Assembly (NCBI GenBank): GCA_036850595.1
Contig: CM072160.1
Coordinates: 15,789,906-15,853,905 of the forward strand
Source: Rhyacichthys aspro
Lineage: Eukaryota; Chordata; Actinopteri; Gobiiformes; Rhyacichthyidae
Length of the DNA stretch: 64,000 bases
Direction: 5' to 3'
The notes under the pieces were generated by a model. It did no database searches. It saw only the letters and a program-made list of their open reading frames with translations, and was not told the DNA's origin. This document shows, one piece after another, positions 1 to 11,900 of this stretch. Position 1 is the first letter of the stretch; each line of letters starts with the position of its first letter. The translations under genes and the position numbers were made by a program.

Positions 1-25
1 GCATTATTACCCTTTTTCTTTTCAG

Positions 26-3000
26 GCTTCAGGAGGAGTATCCCCATTGGTTTGAGAAACCAGTCTTGGAGATGGTCCATCACAACACTGTGTCTTTGGA
101 CAAACTGGTTGAAATGGCCTGGGTGGAAATTCTCACCAAGTATGCTGTTGGTGAAGAGTGTGACTTCCTGGTCAGTTTAATTGATATTATTAATAGCTAC
201 ATTTGATAACCACATGTGTCAGTTTTGAGCTTTGTTTAAAGCTTGTATTTATGCTTTTCAGTAAATTAACTTTTTTTTTTTTTTTTTTCCTCAGGTGGGA
301 AAGGACAAAAGTTTGAGAGTGAAAGTAATTAAGGTTCATCCCCTCGAAAACCCAGAAGGCGAAATGGGTGAGAAAAAGCTTGAGGGTGCTTGTGACTCTC
401 CTTCCAGTGACAAGGAGAATGCCAGCCAGGAGAATCAGAGGAAAGACCCTCCTGTACGAGAAGAGGAGAATAGGAGGGAGAGCCTAAGTATGTATTCAGG
501 GTTTTTTTTTTAGAAATTGTAGCTGTTATCTATCTTTGATTTACATTTTTAAACGTAAGATATACTCATTTTCTTTTAGGTGACAGGGCACGACGGTCTC
601 CAAGAAAAGTTCAGACTGCCGTAAAAGAAGAGAGAAAGAGATGGGTGATGCCCAAATTCCTTCCTCACAAATATGACGTGAAACTCATTAATGAGGATAA
701 GGTTTGTTTTCACTTGATATATTGTACATAGAGTGTATGGTTCATGAAAGTTACATAAAGTAAACACACTGTCTTTCTCTCTGTTGTTTGTTGTAGGTAA
801 TAAGTGATGTTCCAGTTGACAGTCTTTTTAGGACAGAGCGTCCTCCAACCAAAGAGATAATGCGCTATTTCATTAGGCACTATGCTCTAAGGTTAGGCAT
901 GGGTGAGAGCGCCCCCTGGGTGGTTGAGGATGAAATGGTTAAAAAGTTCAACCTGCCCAGTAAACTATGTGACTTTCTTCTAGATCCACAGAAGGTAACT
1001 ACATTTTTAATCACAGTTACTCATTACGTAATAGACTTTTGTTCTTGGCTAAGGTCTGTCTGTGCTTCTAGTTCTTAGCAGAGAATTCTTCTGCAAAGCG
1101 AAAAAGTCTGTCATCTCCAGAAGGAAAACCTAGCAAGAAGTTGAAGACTCCAGACACACCGGGAGACGATTCAGGAAATGAGAAGGGAGGGAAGAAAAGG
1201 AAAAATAAGAAAGACGCTCTTGGATCGCCCCTTAGCCCTACTATTTTGGGCCATATGCAGGTTGGTCTAGGTTAAAACTTATAAATATTGTTTTATTCAA
1301 TGTATACAATTACAATTCTTTAATAAACTTGTTTTGTCTTTCAGAAAATTAAGATGAATGGTTCTCCACTTAAGGTAAAAAACTCAGGTACTTCAAAGAA
1401 GGAAGGCAAAAGCTCAACTCACTCCACTCCAAAATCAGGTAAAAAGTCTGAAAAGAAAGATGGAAAGAAACTCAAAGTCTCCAAAAAGGATGGTAAAGCA
1501 GGACCTAAAACACCCAAGATGAAGCAGATGACTCTGCTGCATCTTGCTAAAAATACACCTGCTGGGAGTCCAAAGAAAAGAGCTCGAAGTTCTGGCATTG
1601 GAACACCAAAACTAGGAAAACCACTACACCCTATGGCTCTCCATCTACTTAGGTATTATAAAGAAAACAAAGGCAAAGAGGACAAAAAACAGTCACTGTC
1701 CTCAATGATTTGTAAGGCTGCCAAGACACTTTCCCTTGATGACCGTAATCGTCTGCCTGAGGAGCTTAGGGATTTGGTGCAGAAACGTTGGGAGCTGCTG
1801 GAGCAAAAGAAGCGCTGGGCAGCCATGAGTGAGGAGGAGAAGCAGGAGGAAATGAAGAAGAAACGTGAAGAACTTAAGGAGAAGATACGAGAGAAGAAGA
1901 GAGAGAGGCGAGAAAAAGAGCTGCTTGTTCGCCGAGAACAGTCACGCAGATACGAGGACCAGGAGATCAAAGATGGCAAGACTCTGCCAACATTTAAACT
2001 CGTAGACATGCCTGAAGGGCTGCCAAACGCACTCTTTGGTGACATTGCTATGGTGGTGGACTTCCTCAATTGTTATGCGGGGCTACTAATGCCAGACGAC
2101 CAGTATCCTATTAATGCAATGGCTCTAATGGAAGCATTGGCTGGAGACAGTACCGGTTTTCTTTATCTAAACCGGGTTCTGGTTGTTCTGCTGCAGACAC
2201 TGCTACAGGACGAGCTGGCAGAAGGCTACAGTGAGCTGGATATGCCTTTGTCAGAAATTCCACTAACCATGCATTCTGCTTCTGAATTGGCTCGACTGTG
2301 TCTGCGACCATCAGATTCACACGGTGAAGAGAGTAACCAGGGCTCGGATGACTCGGGAGCTGTAACAGGCTTCGATGATGTGGTGAGCAGTGAGTTTTTA
2401 GACAAGCTTGATACAGTGGAAGTATTTGAACTCAGCCCAGAGGAGAAAGTCTACCTCCTGGTGGCACTGTGCCACCGCATCCTCATGACATACTCAGTGG
2501 AAGATCACGTTGAATCAATGCAGCAGCGATCAGCAGAGTTATGGAAAGAGCGCCTGGCAATGCTCAAACAGGCCAATGATCAAAAGAAAGCTGAGAAGAA
2601 AAAGCGCAAGGAGATGGAGGACAAAGGTTGGTGATCATTTAACAGCTTTACCTCTACTTTTCTGTTTATTATGATATCTTCAATCGTTGTTTCTTTAATA
2701 ATACATTTGATTGTAAAGTTTTTTTCATGTTTGTTGTAGTCAAAGAAGAGGGGGGCACAAGCAAAGCAGACAAGAAAAAAGAGGGCGGTGCAAAGAAAGA
2801 GGGCAAAAGTGAGGTAAAAGTGGAGGCTGAACCAGAGGACTTGATCAGCTTAGTGAAGAGCAGGCGGCTGATGTCCATGCAGGCCAAGAAGGAGAAGGAA
2901 GAAATGGACCGACAGAACAAAGGTAAACTTGTGTGTGGGAAATACAATTTTGTTCATTTTTAAATTTGAATTTAGGCATTATTAATAGGTTTGTCATTTT

Positions 3001-6000
3001 TTGAATTTTTTATTCAGAGCGTATGGAAAAGGAGGCTGAAGAAGAACGGGTGCGTAAACAAAGAGCTGCAGTAGAGAGGGCCTTTCAGGAGGGCATAACC
3101 AAAGCCAAACTTGTCTTACGGAGGGCACCTCTTGGAACAGACAGAAATCATAACAGGTCAGTGCTGTCTACATCATCTGCTTTTTTTTTCAAACTTCACA
3201 ATTAATAGATTATTTTAAGAGTTAAGCTTTTCTGTAACTGTTCAGATACTGGCTCTTCTCTGATGTGGTACCTGGGCTGTACATCGAAAAGGGCTGGGTG
3301 CATGAAAGCATTGACTACAGCTTCACCCCTCCACCTGAAGAAAAAACAGTAGAAGAGCCTGAGGCAGCAGAGGAGGAAGATAGAAGCTCTGTCCAAACTC
3401 AGGATTCTCAAGGTACACTTGCTATTTACTTTACTTTACTTCATATACTTTTTAACATACCTACTATTTTTCTTTTTCATCTTTTTCTTCTTATACTTGA
3501 CTTCTGAGATGCACTGCTTTCATTGTTGTGGCTGGTAACTAAACAGTTGATTTTTCTATCTGCAGCTGATGAAAAGGATGATGGCAGTATAGATGTTGCT
3601 ATTAACGACACAGCCCAACAGGGGGCAGCACCAGCAGCAGCAGAAGTTTGTATAGAAACAACCATTCCAAAACAAGGACAGAACCTCTGGTAAGGACTAT
3701 GCTTTTGTCTTCTTAGTTGCACTCTTTTTGTGAAATCTGTTATGTGCTCATCACTATGCCTGGCTCTTTGAACAGGTTCATATGTGATAACCCGGCCGAC
3801 TTGGAGGAACTGGTGGAAAGTCTTCATCCTCAGGGTGTTCGAGAGAGTATACTAAAGGGAAGGATACAAAACAGGTAAATACAGCCATTACTAAGCAAAA
3901 CAACCATTTTCATCATAAAGTTCTGTTTTTAAAAAAAATTCCACACTTTTCACTCGGTAATTGACTTAAATGCAGACAGCTGTGTGATGTTTGCAATACT
4001 CTTTTGTTTCAACAGGTACCAGGATATCCTTCACTCTGTCCATCTCACCCGTAAGGGAAAGACTGGCCTCAGGACATGTGATGGTCATGCAGAGCTGCTT
4101 AAGTACCTGCGCAGTGACATCCAGGAGGTAGCCTCAAGACTTCAGAAGGGAGGCCTGGGATACCTGGATGATAATGTAGACATTGAAGATCAGGTCACTT
4201 GATTAGTTTTATTTTTTGTTGTTGTTGTTTTTTGATACTTCGAATATGATTCTGCATGTTGCAAAAAAACTAAAATAGACGGTCTGTTTCTCTTGGACAC
4301 AGCTGGAAAAGACAGAGAACCTAAAAGACTTTGGCGAGTTGATCATTACTATTCAGTCATGTGTCATCAAGAAGTTTCTGCAGGGGTTTATGGCCCCCAA
4401 ACAGAAAAAGAAGAAAAAGCAAGGTGGTGAGGAAAACAGCAAAGCTGAGGAGGTAGATGAGGAGAAGAAACTAGCAGAGGAGGCAAGGGTAAGTAGACAG
4501 AATGAGATGGTGGACATCTATGACTACAACTGTGTCCCCTAAAATCTATCTGTTACATGCACTCTTTACAACCTTTGCCCTTAGGTGGCTACAGCCGTAG
4601 AGAAATGGAAAACTGCTATCCGAGAGGCACAGACCTTCTCAAGGATGCATGTGCTCCTGGGAATGTTGGATGCTTGCATCAAATGGGACATGTCAGCGGA
4701 GAATGCTCGCTGCAAAGTCTGTCGCAGGAAAGGTACTTAGACTTAAATTTTGTTGAGGTTTTGGATTTGATACGGGGAAAGTTGAGAAGGTAATGGGACA
4801 ATAGCCTTTTCTCCTAACAAAGATATTTAAATATGTCCTCATCGTAATGGAGTGAAGCACAGTTCACTTTCCCAACCAGTCTCTTGCCTTTTGTTTAGTG
4901 CTCAGACAAAAGCAGCCTGTGGTGAAGCTGATGGAGTCTCACCGCAGTTATAGAGCAGGACAGTCTAATAGTGTCAGGCAGGTCTACATTCAATGCCAGC
5001 AGCCCAACAGGCCAACAGGTGAAACTGTAGTCATATGGTGACAGTCAGTATCAGAACTTTGTCAGTATGTTAGGGAGATTAAATTTATGTTAAAAGTAAA
5101 CAAAAAAGGAAAGTTCAGTGTGTCTAACACTAATAATTTCCCCTGATATGTTCCAGGTGACGATGAGAAACTTATTCTTTGTGACGAGTGCAACAAGGCT
5201 TTCCATCTGTTCTGCCTGCGACCAGCGCTATATCGTATTCCTGTTGGCGAGTGGCTCTGCCCTGCCTGCCAACCCACAGTGGCTCCCAGACGGGGCTCCC
5301 GCTCAAGGTAAGTGGCAAAATCCTTACAAAATCAATACTGCGCTTGAATATATCTAAGTAACTATCTAACCAGTAACACATTCTTTATTAAAGAAACTAT
5401 AACCAGGACACTGATGAAGATGAAGATGAGGAAGAGTCTGAAGATGAGGACTCTGAGGAGGAAGAGGATGAAGAAGAAGAGAATGACTACAAGGCCATGG
5501 GCCACAGCTGTGAGTGCCTGAAGAAAATGTTTAAAATTTAATATTTTCAGCTGACAGGCTAAATGGCAATATATCAAACATTTGAGTAACAGGCCACTGG
5601 CATGTGTTTTGCAAAGAATACAGGGGAAAATGGCATACATAGTGTTTTAGAAAGTGGATTTTGGAATGAGAGGAATTTTGTGTGTCCATTGTCTGTGTGA
5701 TGTCATGTAGCACATCTCAGGTTTAGACCCTCTTTTGAAGTTCAGATTCTCTCTGGCTTCACTCAAAGTATGTGGCAGGATGATCCCCGCTGTCATATCA
5801 GGGCACAAGTCAAGGATAACGATGAAACACTTTTCTGCATTATTTTTTGTTGGGGTAAATGTGTGTTCCTCTGCTAAGAGTATATTAATGCTATCCTGAC
5901 TGTTTTGTTTTCTCTCTTCAGTGAGACCAAGGAAAAAAATGAAACAGTCCTCCTCTCGGTCAAAAAATTCAAAAAGTAAAGCCAAGAAGCCAACTTCAAG

Positions 6001-7230
6001 TAGTAACAGCAACAAGCAAAAGACTGGTCCCAGCAGCCCTGCAGACATCGAAGAGCTGGTAAGTAATCACACAGTCTTAGTGATATGATCATTGTGTGTG
6101 TGTGTTTTGTTTTTTTTTTAGTTCTTCTAACAGTCTTGCTCTTTGTTGCTTGTGCAGGTCCGCCAAAGTCAAACAGGAATGCGTAGGCAGGCGCTGGAGC
6201 TGGAGAAATGTGAGGAAATCCTCAAGAAACTGCTGAAGTTTCGTTATAGCTGGCCTTTTAGGTGAGAACAAAACCTGATGTTATACACAATGCATATGAC
6301 TAAAGGTTCAGAGTGGGATCTTTTTGAGGGTAGCCCAAAGACAAACACATGTGAACTCAAACATACATGGGTACTTCCCCTATTATACTCTTTCACATGA
6401 TAAACACCCTGCTGTTACCAGAGAACCACTTTCTGATTTATTATTAAGTTATTCATTAAATTAGGTTTTGGCCGTGTCTTAACAGTGATTAAAAGTATAA
6501 AGTAGTCGAAAAGAATGTATAACATGGTGAATCATGTGAAAACACTATTGGGTTATTTAAAGATCTTATGATTCTTTGTTTGTTGATCACGCTCTTCTCA
6601 TTTTCCAGGGAGCCAGTGTCCCCAGATGAGGCGGAGGACTACTTGGACATCATCTCCCAGCCCATGGATTTCCAGACTATGCTGGGAAAGTTCAGCGAGG
6701 GTGCGTACCGTCACGCTCAGGACTTCCTGGAGGACATGAAACTGGTGTTCTCCAATGCAGAGGAGTACAACCAGCAGGGCAGCACGGTGCTCTCCTGCTT
6801 GTCCAAAACGGAGCAGGCCTTCACCGAGCTCCTTCAAAAGCTGCTGCCCAGCCTCAACTACCTCCGCAGGCGCTCGCGTAAACGGGCCACACAGGCCCCC
6901 GAGACATCTGAGGAAGAGGAAGATGAAGAAGAGGAGGAGGAGGAAGAGGCCCCTCGGAAGAAGATGCAAAACGGAAAGGCCAATGGAAAGAGAAGCAGGG
7001 GAAAGAGGTATGAGGAGAGTGAGAGTGAGGAAGAGGAGGAAGAGGAAGACAACAGCAGGAGAAGAAGTAAGCGGACCTCTGCTACTTCTGCTAAGAAGGA
7101 TTACAGGGAGCAGGATAGTGACGGAGAGCGGGACACGCGCAGAACTCGGAAACAAGCGGCCCGTGGAGATGCAGGTAGCAGCGATGATGATCGGCCAAAC
7201 CAGCGACATTCCAAGAGACTCAAGCGCTAA
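26..7230 (+). CDS. baz1b: BAZ1B (WSTF) chromatin-remodelling protein, 5'-truncated by window edge
   Basis: This is the tyrosine-kinase/bromodomain subunit of the WICH (SMARCA5) nuclear remodelling complex. I joined 19 coding exons: 26-170, 295-487, 580-701, 797-994, 1072-1260, 1345-2626, 2740-2922, 3018-3156, 3246-3412, 3566-3689, 3776-3874, 4016-4193, 4303-4488, 4585-4732, 5157-5307, 5394-5509, 5922-6058, 6158-6261 and 6609-7230. All phases agree and give 1493 residues plus TAA. In order these encode the end of the WAC domain (MVHHNT, KYAVGEECDF), a lysine-rich linker, a DDT domain (about 2030-2220, LFGDIAMVVDFL), WHIM motifs (LSEIPLTMHS; RNHNRYWLFSDVPGLYIEKGW split at 3156/3246), a C4HC3 PHD finger (CKVC, LILCDEC, FHLFC, CPAC) and a bromodomain (PMDFQT, with acetyl-lysine-pocket AEEYNQQG). 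Introns are compact. The tail after the bromodomain is longer than in human. The N-terminus is upstream of the window. Identity rests on alignment to human BAZ1B recalled from memory. Confidence 0.97.
4899..5018 (+). other. baz1b: Candidate in-frame cassette exon of baz1b inside the PHD finger
   Basis: A pyrimidine-rich acceptor (CCTTTTGTTTAG) and a donor (CAACAG|GTGAAA) bound 120 bases with no stop. The flanking introns are phase 1 on both sides, so inclusion keeps the frame. It would insert 40 residues, beginning VLRQKQPVVK and ending QQPNRPT, between the first zinc-ligand pair (CKVC) and LILCDEC. The constitutive splice from 4732 to 5157 restores the normal KGDDEKLILC junction found in the family. 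The upstream donor at 4733 is weak (GTACTT), which would suit regulated splicing. It could equally be chance open sequence in an intron. Confidence 0.4.
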
Positions 7231-8240
7231 TAAAATTCAGGGTGATTTTTTTTTTAAATTTTATTTGTTGTCTCTTTGCTTTAAAATTTGTGTCCCGCTC
7301 TTCTAAAAAATAATGAAGAGCTGTCTATTGCTCCTGTCACCACCAGCGGGACTTAATTGTGTTATTGAATTTGTGTTTATATTTTGAGATAAGACAAAAA
7401 GAAAACTGATTTATATTTGTAACATGTTTAATATCAGTGGATTTTTTTTTCAAAGAAATTTGAAACATTTGAGATAATGTCCTCAGAGCTCTTAAGACAC
7501 TTTGATATCGATCTCAGTTCCAGGGGGATGACCTCTCACAAGTGTATTTGACTTCAAATGCTGAAATACGTCAGATGTTTGGGACTGCTTTGTTTCTGCG
7601 TTTGCGCTGTCGCCTCTGACATTCATATGCACAAGTCCAGTCCATTAGTTTTATTAGGAAGTGGCCCAGCAGTACAACTTATGTCCAGCCACATCTGTTA
7701 AAACTACAACTTACTTAAATACACCAGCCCTGTATTTGGTCCCTCTGTAAAGTTTTCTCCAAATTACACCTTCTGCTTAGTATGTCAATATTTCATCTTT
7801 AAATACAAGATAATAGATGAACCTAATAGGATTTTAATAATGCTAGGTTTTTGCAGCAAAGGTTGAATTCAGAATTGAACTCTCTGAATTCAAAAACAGG
7901 TCGCACTGATATATTTCCATTTCTTCTTGCCTCTTGGTGTCAAAGTGACTCAACTTTCAGTCTCTTCAACGTTGAGCCGACCAGCCTCTGCTTTGTAGTG
8001 CCCTGCCACTTGAAAGCACCAGTACCTCAAACCTCTGCACTTTGCACTCTCTTTAGTGTAAAGTGCATCTACCGTATTATGCCAGCAGCTGCAGAAATTA
8101 TGTGCATAAACATTTGTAAACAGTGTTTGAAGTGACACGTTTGATGTTCTGTTATAAAAATGGGCATTTTCAATATTTGATATTTTTTTGCACATTTTTA
8201 TTTGGTATTGTAAAATAAACTTAATCACATCCAATAAATG
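7231..8240 (+). other. baz1b: baz1b 3' UTR
   Basis: AT-rich sequence following the TAA. Canonical AATAAA hexamers lie at 8214-8219 and 8233-8238, and I infer the main 3' end just after them. Another AATAAA at 8957-8962 could give a longer form ending near 8980. A very early hexamer at 7229-7234 overlaps the stop codon. No open frame here resembles a known protein. Confidence 0.7.
8214..8238 (+). promoter_or_regulatory. Paired polyadenylation signals for baz1b
   Basis: There are two AATAAA hexamers 19 bases apart, at 8214 and 8233, about 1 kb after the baz1b stop on the same strand. A cleavage site within the next 10-30 bases would be expected. Confidence 0.6.
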
Positions 8241-8956
8241 CCAGGTTTAACCAGGGCTTCTCTAAGTCAATGCAAAGAACATGTCAGAACAACATCTCTT
8301 TAGTCACAAAAGTTGTATGTAAATTTATACCAAATATCTGTTTAGTGACAAAAAGTGAGGATACCAGAGGTGATTCAGGGACGTGGCCAGCGTGTCTGGG
8401 TATCGCCACCAGGTGGTGCTCTGGCTCTTAGCTTTTTGCCCCAGGACGTTTCAATGCCATGACAACACTATGACTTGTAAACACCTGCACCGAACCATTG
8501 AGCTTTTAATCCTGCTTTCATTTGGCGCCTGACAGCTGATTTTAGCATGGAGACACACTGGTGGCTAATCATTAATAGAGACATGTTATGCAGCACTTTG
8601 AATGTGCTAACATCTCTTTGTAGCTCTCCCAGGTTGTATATACTGAAGAGGCACTGCTGGCTTGCCCTCTTCTGTCTGTGCTGTGTTGTTTTCCTGTGTT
8701 TCTCTTGTGCTGTTGACCTCCAGTCATTTCTGTTTTTATTTGGCCTCTGGTTTATTTTTTTTCTGTCCTGACATGATGATTATTAGAATTGATTATCATT
8801 ATCAAGTGACTGCCCCCCTCAAAAGTGAGACCCGACTGTACATGCTTTCTTTATTCTTGAAGGAACTGCAAAAGTCTTTTACACCTCCTTTTATATATAT
8901 TTATAGTCTCAAATTGGGTTTGGGTAAATTCTGAGGATTCACTTGTAAAGATTTCC

Positions 8957-8962
8957 AATAAA
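8957..8962 (+). promoter_or_regulatory. Possible distal polyadenylation signal for baz1b
   Basis: An AATAAA lies within TTCCAATAAAGCTT, downstream of the main pair at 8214 and 8233. A GT-rich run (TGGTTATTCTGTGTC) follows within 30-40 bases, as for a downstream element. It would extend the 3' UTR to about 1.75 kb. Confidence 0.4.
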
Positions 8963-8980
8963 GCTTATGGATGAACCACA

Positions 8981-11900
8981 CAGTCCTCCCTGGTTATTCT
9001 GTGTCAAGCTGACTTCACTGCCATCTGTAAACCCTTTGGATAGAACAAAACCAACTGATGTCCTTTACTTTGTAATAAAATATCAGCTCTTTTACTCTGG
9101 TGTGGACTCTTTCTCTGAATTTTGCAAAGATACATGGAGAAATAAGTGTATCAAGCTTGTTACAATAAGATCTCATGTAATTCTCATGCTCTAAAGGAAA
9201 CTATTAAATAACAACAATCAATAAGAGAGCTACAGCAGAGCGGCAACATCTTAAGAAATATCTATTGAGGCGCTGACAGTCTGTGAGCTGTCTGTAATTT
9301 GGCAACAGGTGTAGAGGCTAAGGTGGATCAGAGAAAAGGTCAAACATGTTAAAAGTCAGCGGAGACATTGCACTTGATTAGTGACAGATCAAGCAGCTGC
9401 ATTCAGCTATAATAAACCTAAAACGATCACAGCGCTATGTAGCCTTTTGACCATTCTAAGCTTATGATTTGTGATCTTGACCCAAAACTGACGGTAGTAG
9501 AGGACATGATGGGTTACAAGTCCTGAGGTGCTGGAAGGAAGCCACAAGTGGTTTTGTTTATTCATTGGAAAGTGTGAGATTTTCTAGTTACTTATAATCA
9601 ACTTCAGGAACATCTGCAGACATGACACATAAACCTTTTAGAAGTTTAATATTAGGGCTCTTTCCAAACTCATAAAACCCCAAGTCAGGTATTGCTCATT
9701 CTTTTACGGAGAGGATTAATCACACAAGCATCACACCCCCTTGGAAGTTAAAGCAATGTCTGACTGGATACATATGATTTAAAATATGTGTACTTGGAGC
9801 ACTTATTGAGTCCAGATTGTAACTTTTGTCAGGACAGGTTGGTGCAGGTTCGACAGCAGGTGCTTTGGCTCCATAACAAGCAAACAGTGGCAGAGCACAG
9901 ACTAATCTTTGAACCTTGTGCAAACTGACAGCAGAAGAGTATGACCTGTGTTTGTATGAAAGCAATGAGAGCAATCCTCACAGCAAATATTTACCTCAGG
10001 TCCAGAGTTAGAGCAGGGGGGAAGATGGCGGGTCTGCAAAACAAGAGATGAGACAGCGTAAACGGTGGCCAACAGTTTGATTATCAGAATCATTTTCCTG
10101 AATATATTTGGACTGAAGTATGGAGAATGTTGGTGTGAAGGTGGAGGAGGATGAAGGCCATACCAAACAACATGGTCCACTGTCTGCATGCTGTCACAGA
10201 ACAACACCCATGGATTATTCATGATTTTTTTTCCCCCAGTTCAATTTGTATTAAGATTTATAAAGAACCAGAGACATGTCAAATTCTTATTGTTCTCAGA
10301 TGCCTGATACAAAGAGAAGAATTATTTTTTGTAATTCCAAAAATGTGGGCAATCACATGCGATTAAATTCAGCACCTTCCAAAAAAAAAAAAAAAAAAAA
10401 AAAAGTTTGGTCAACAGCGTCATCTCAGGATCTCACGAAGGCTGTCAAATTTAACCTTGCACAGGCACAAAAAAGAAATCTTTAAATGTTTCGGGGGTAG
10501 AATTAGAAAAAAAAACAAGCTGCATTTTTTGACACCTGTCCCGTTGGTGCCGTCACACACAAAATGACACAGCATGTCAACTCTTCTGCTCAACTCTTAT
10601 GTGGCATAAGAAGAAAACTTCATTTGTGTCATACCATGGCATGCTTCAAAACAGTATGAACATGAATATGAACACACATAGACAGACAGACACAGACAAC
10701 CGGGATCTGGCAGAACTGACTGACACAAGTGAAGTAACATAATCATTCTGGGAGCATCAAAGCACTCTGAAAACCAATGTATATGACCGCAGCAGCGACA
10801 TGCCCTAAATTCTTCTCTCCACTCTGTTTTAAGTGCAACTACAAATGATTACGAATGCATTATTCACAAAAACAGAGGCTTCTTCCCCCCACTTTATTTC
10901 ACTGATGCCAGTCCGCTCCCTTTGATGATATAACCAAAGTAAGACGGGGAGAAGAAGGGAGTGTAGAAATGGAGGAGTTCAGAGGATGGCTTTTCTCCTG
11001 GGAAGGCAGGGCGCTCATCCCAAAGGGGATCTTGCACGCATCTAAAACAGGCTAAATCTTCCTGTAGACTGGGCTCCATTTACATATCACTAATGTATGA
11101 TTTTTGACATATAGTTGCAGCCAGACACAGCCAGTACCGAGGCAAAGTCTAACCATCAGTCTAGGACTGATGTTACCTTTAAAAAGGTAAATGCAACCAG
11201 GACAATCTTCATGAATATTTGAATTTACATAAAAACGCAAATCAGGAAAAAAATGTTAGGGGTAGGCTAAAAAAATCCGACATAGAATAACCTCGAAATC
11301 ACCCAGAGATGTCTTTGAACTCTGGGATCCTGATATGGTAGCTGCAACAACTGGATAAAGGCGCTTTAAGGGAAGATGAAAGGCAGTCAAACTTGTAGAC
11401 GTATTAAGTGGGCTGAGGCCTTTCATGATTCATACTCAGACTTCATCTAGTGTTCAGTCAAGCTACTTATCCAACATGTTCATAGGCACATATACTGTAA
11501 ATATATGCCATATTTCTTTGTGAAGCTTAGCAGGGGATGATACAAAACCAATAAACCTCCTTCCACTGTTTACACACATAGACATGTTTTTGAATGACGT
11601 TAAATTTAGATTAAGTTGTTTTTACACTAGTGGGACACCTTACAAAAAGCTGCCTTCACTGCCTTGAGATTTCTCTGCTTTCTTTTTTTTTTAAACAGCA
11701 AGTGACTTTTAAAATTAAAGTGATTGTTTTGGTTAAATATGTTTAGTATTAAAATTAAATGCAGGGTTGAAAAACTGTCAAATATTGTAATACCATCATA
11801 ATCTGTCACAAATCTTGATAAAGAAATGGGTCTCCCATACAGTAAAAGTGAAATAGCTAATTAGTTGCTTATAAGAAAGCTCAAACTAAAGAAAGTCACT

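Noticed and set aside
6598..7209. 203-codon minus-strand frame rich in Ser and Leu
   Set aside because: It is antisense to the last baz1b exon. The Ser/Leu runs are the complement of GAG/GAA glutamate codons.
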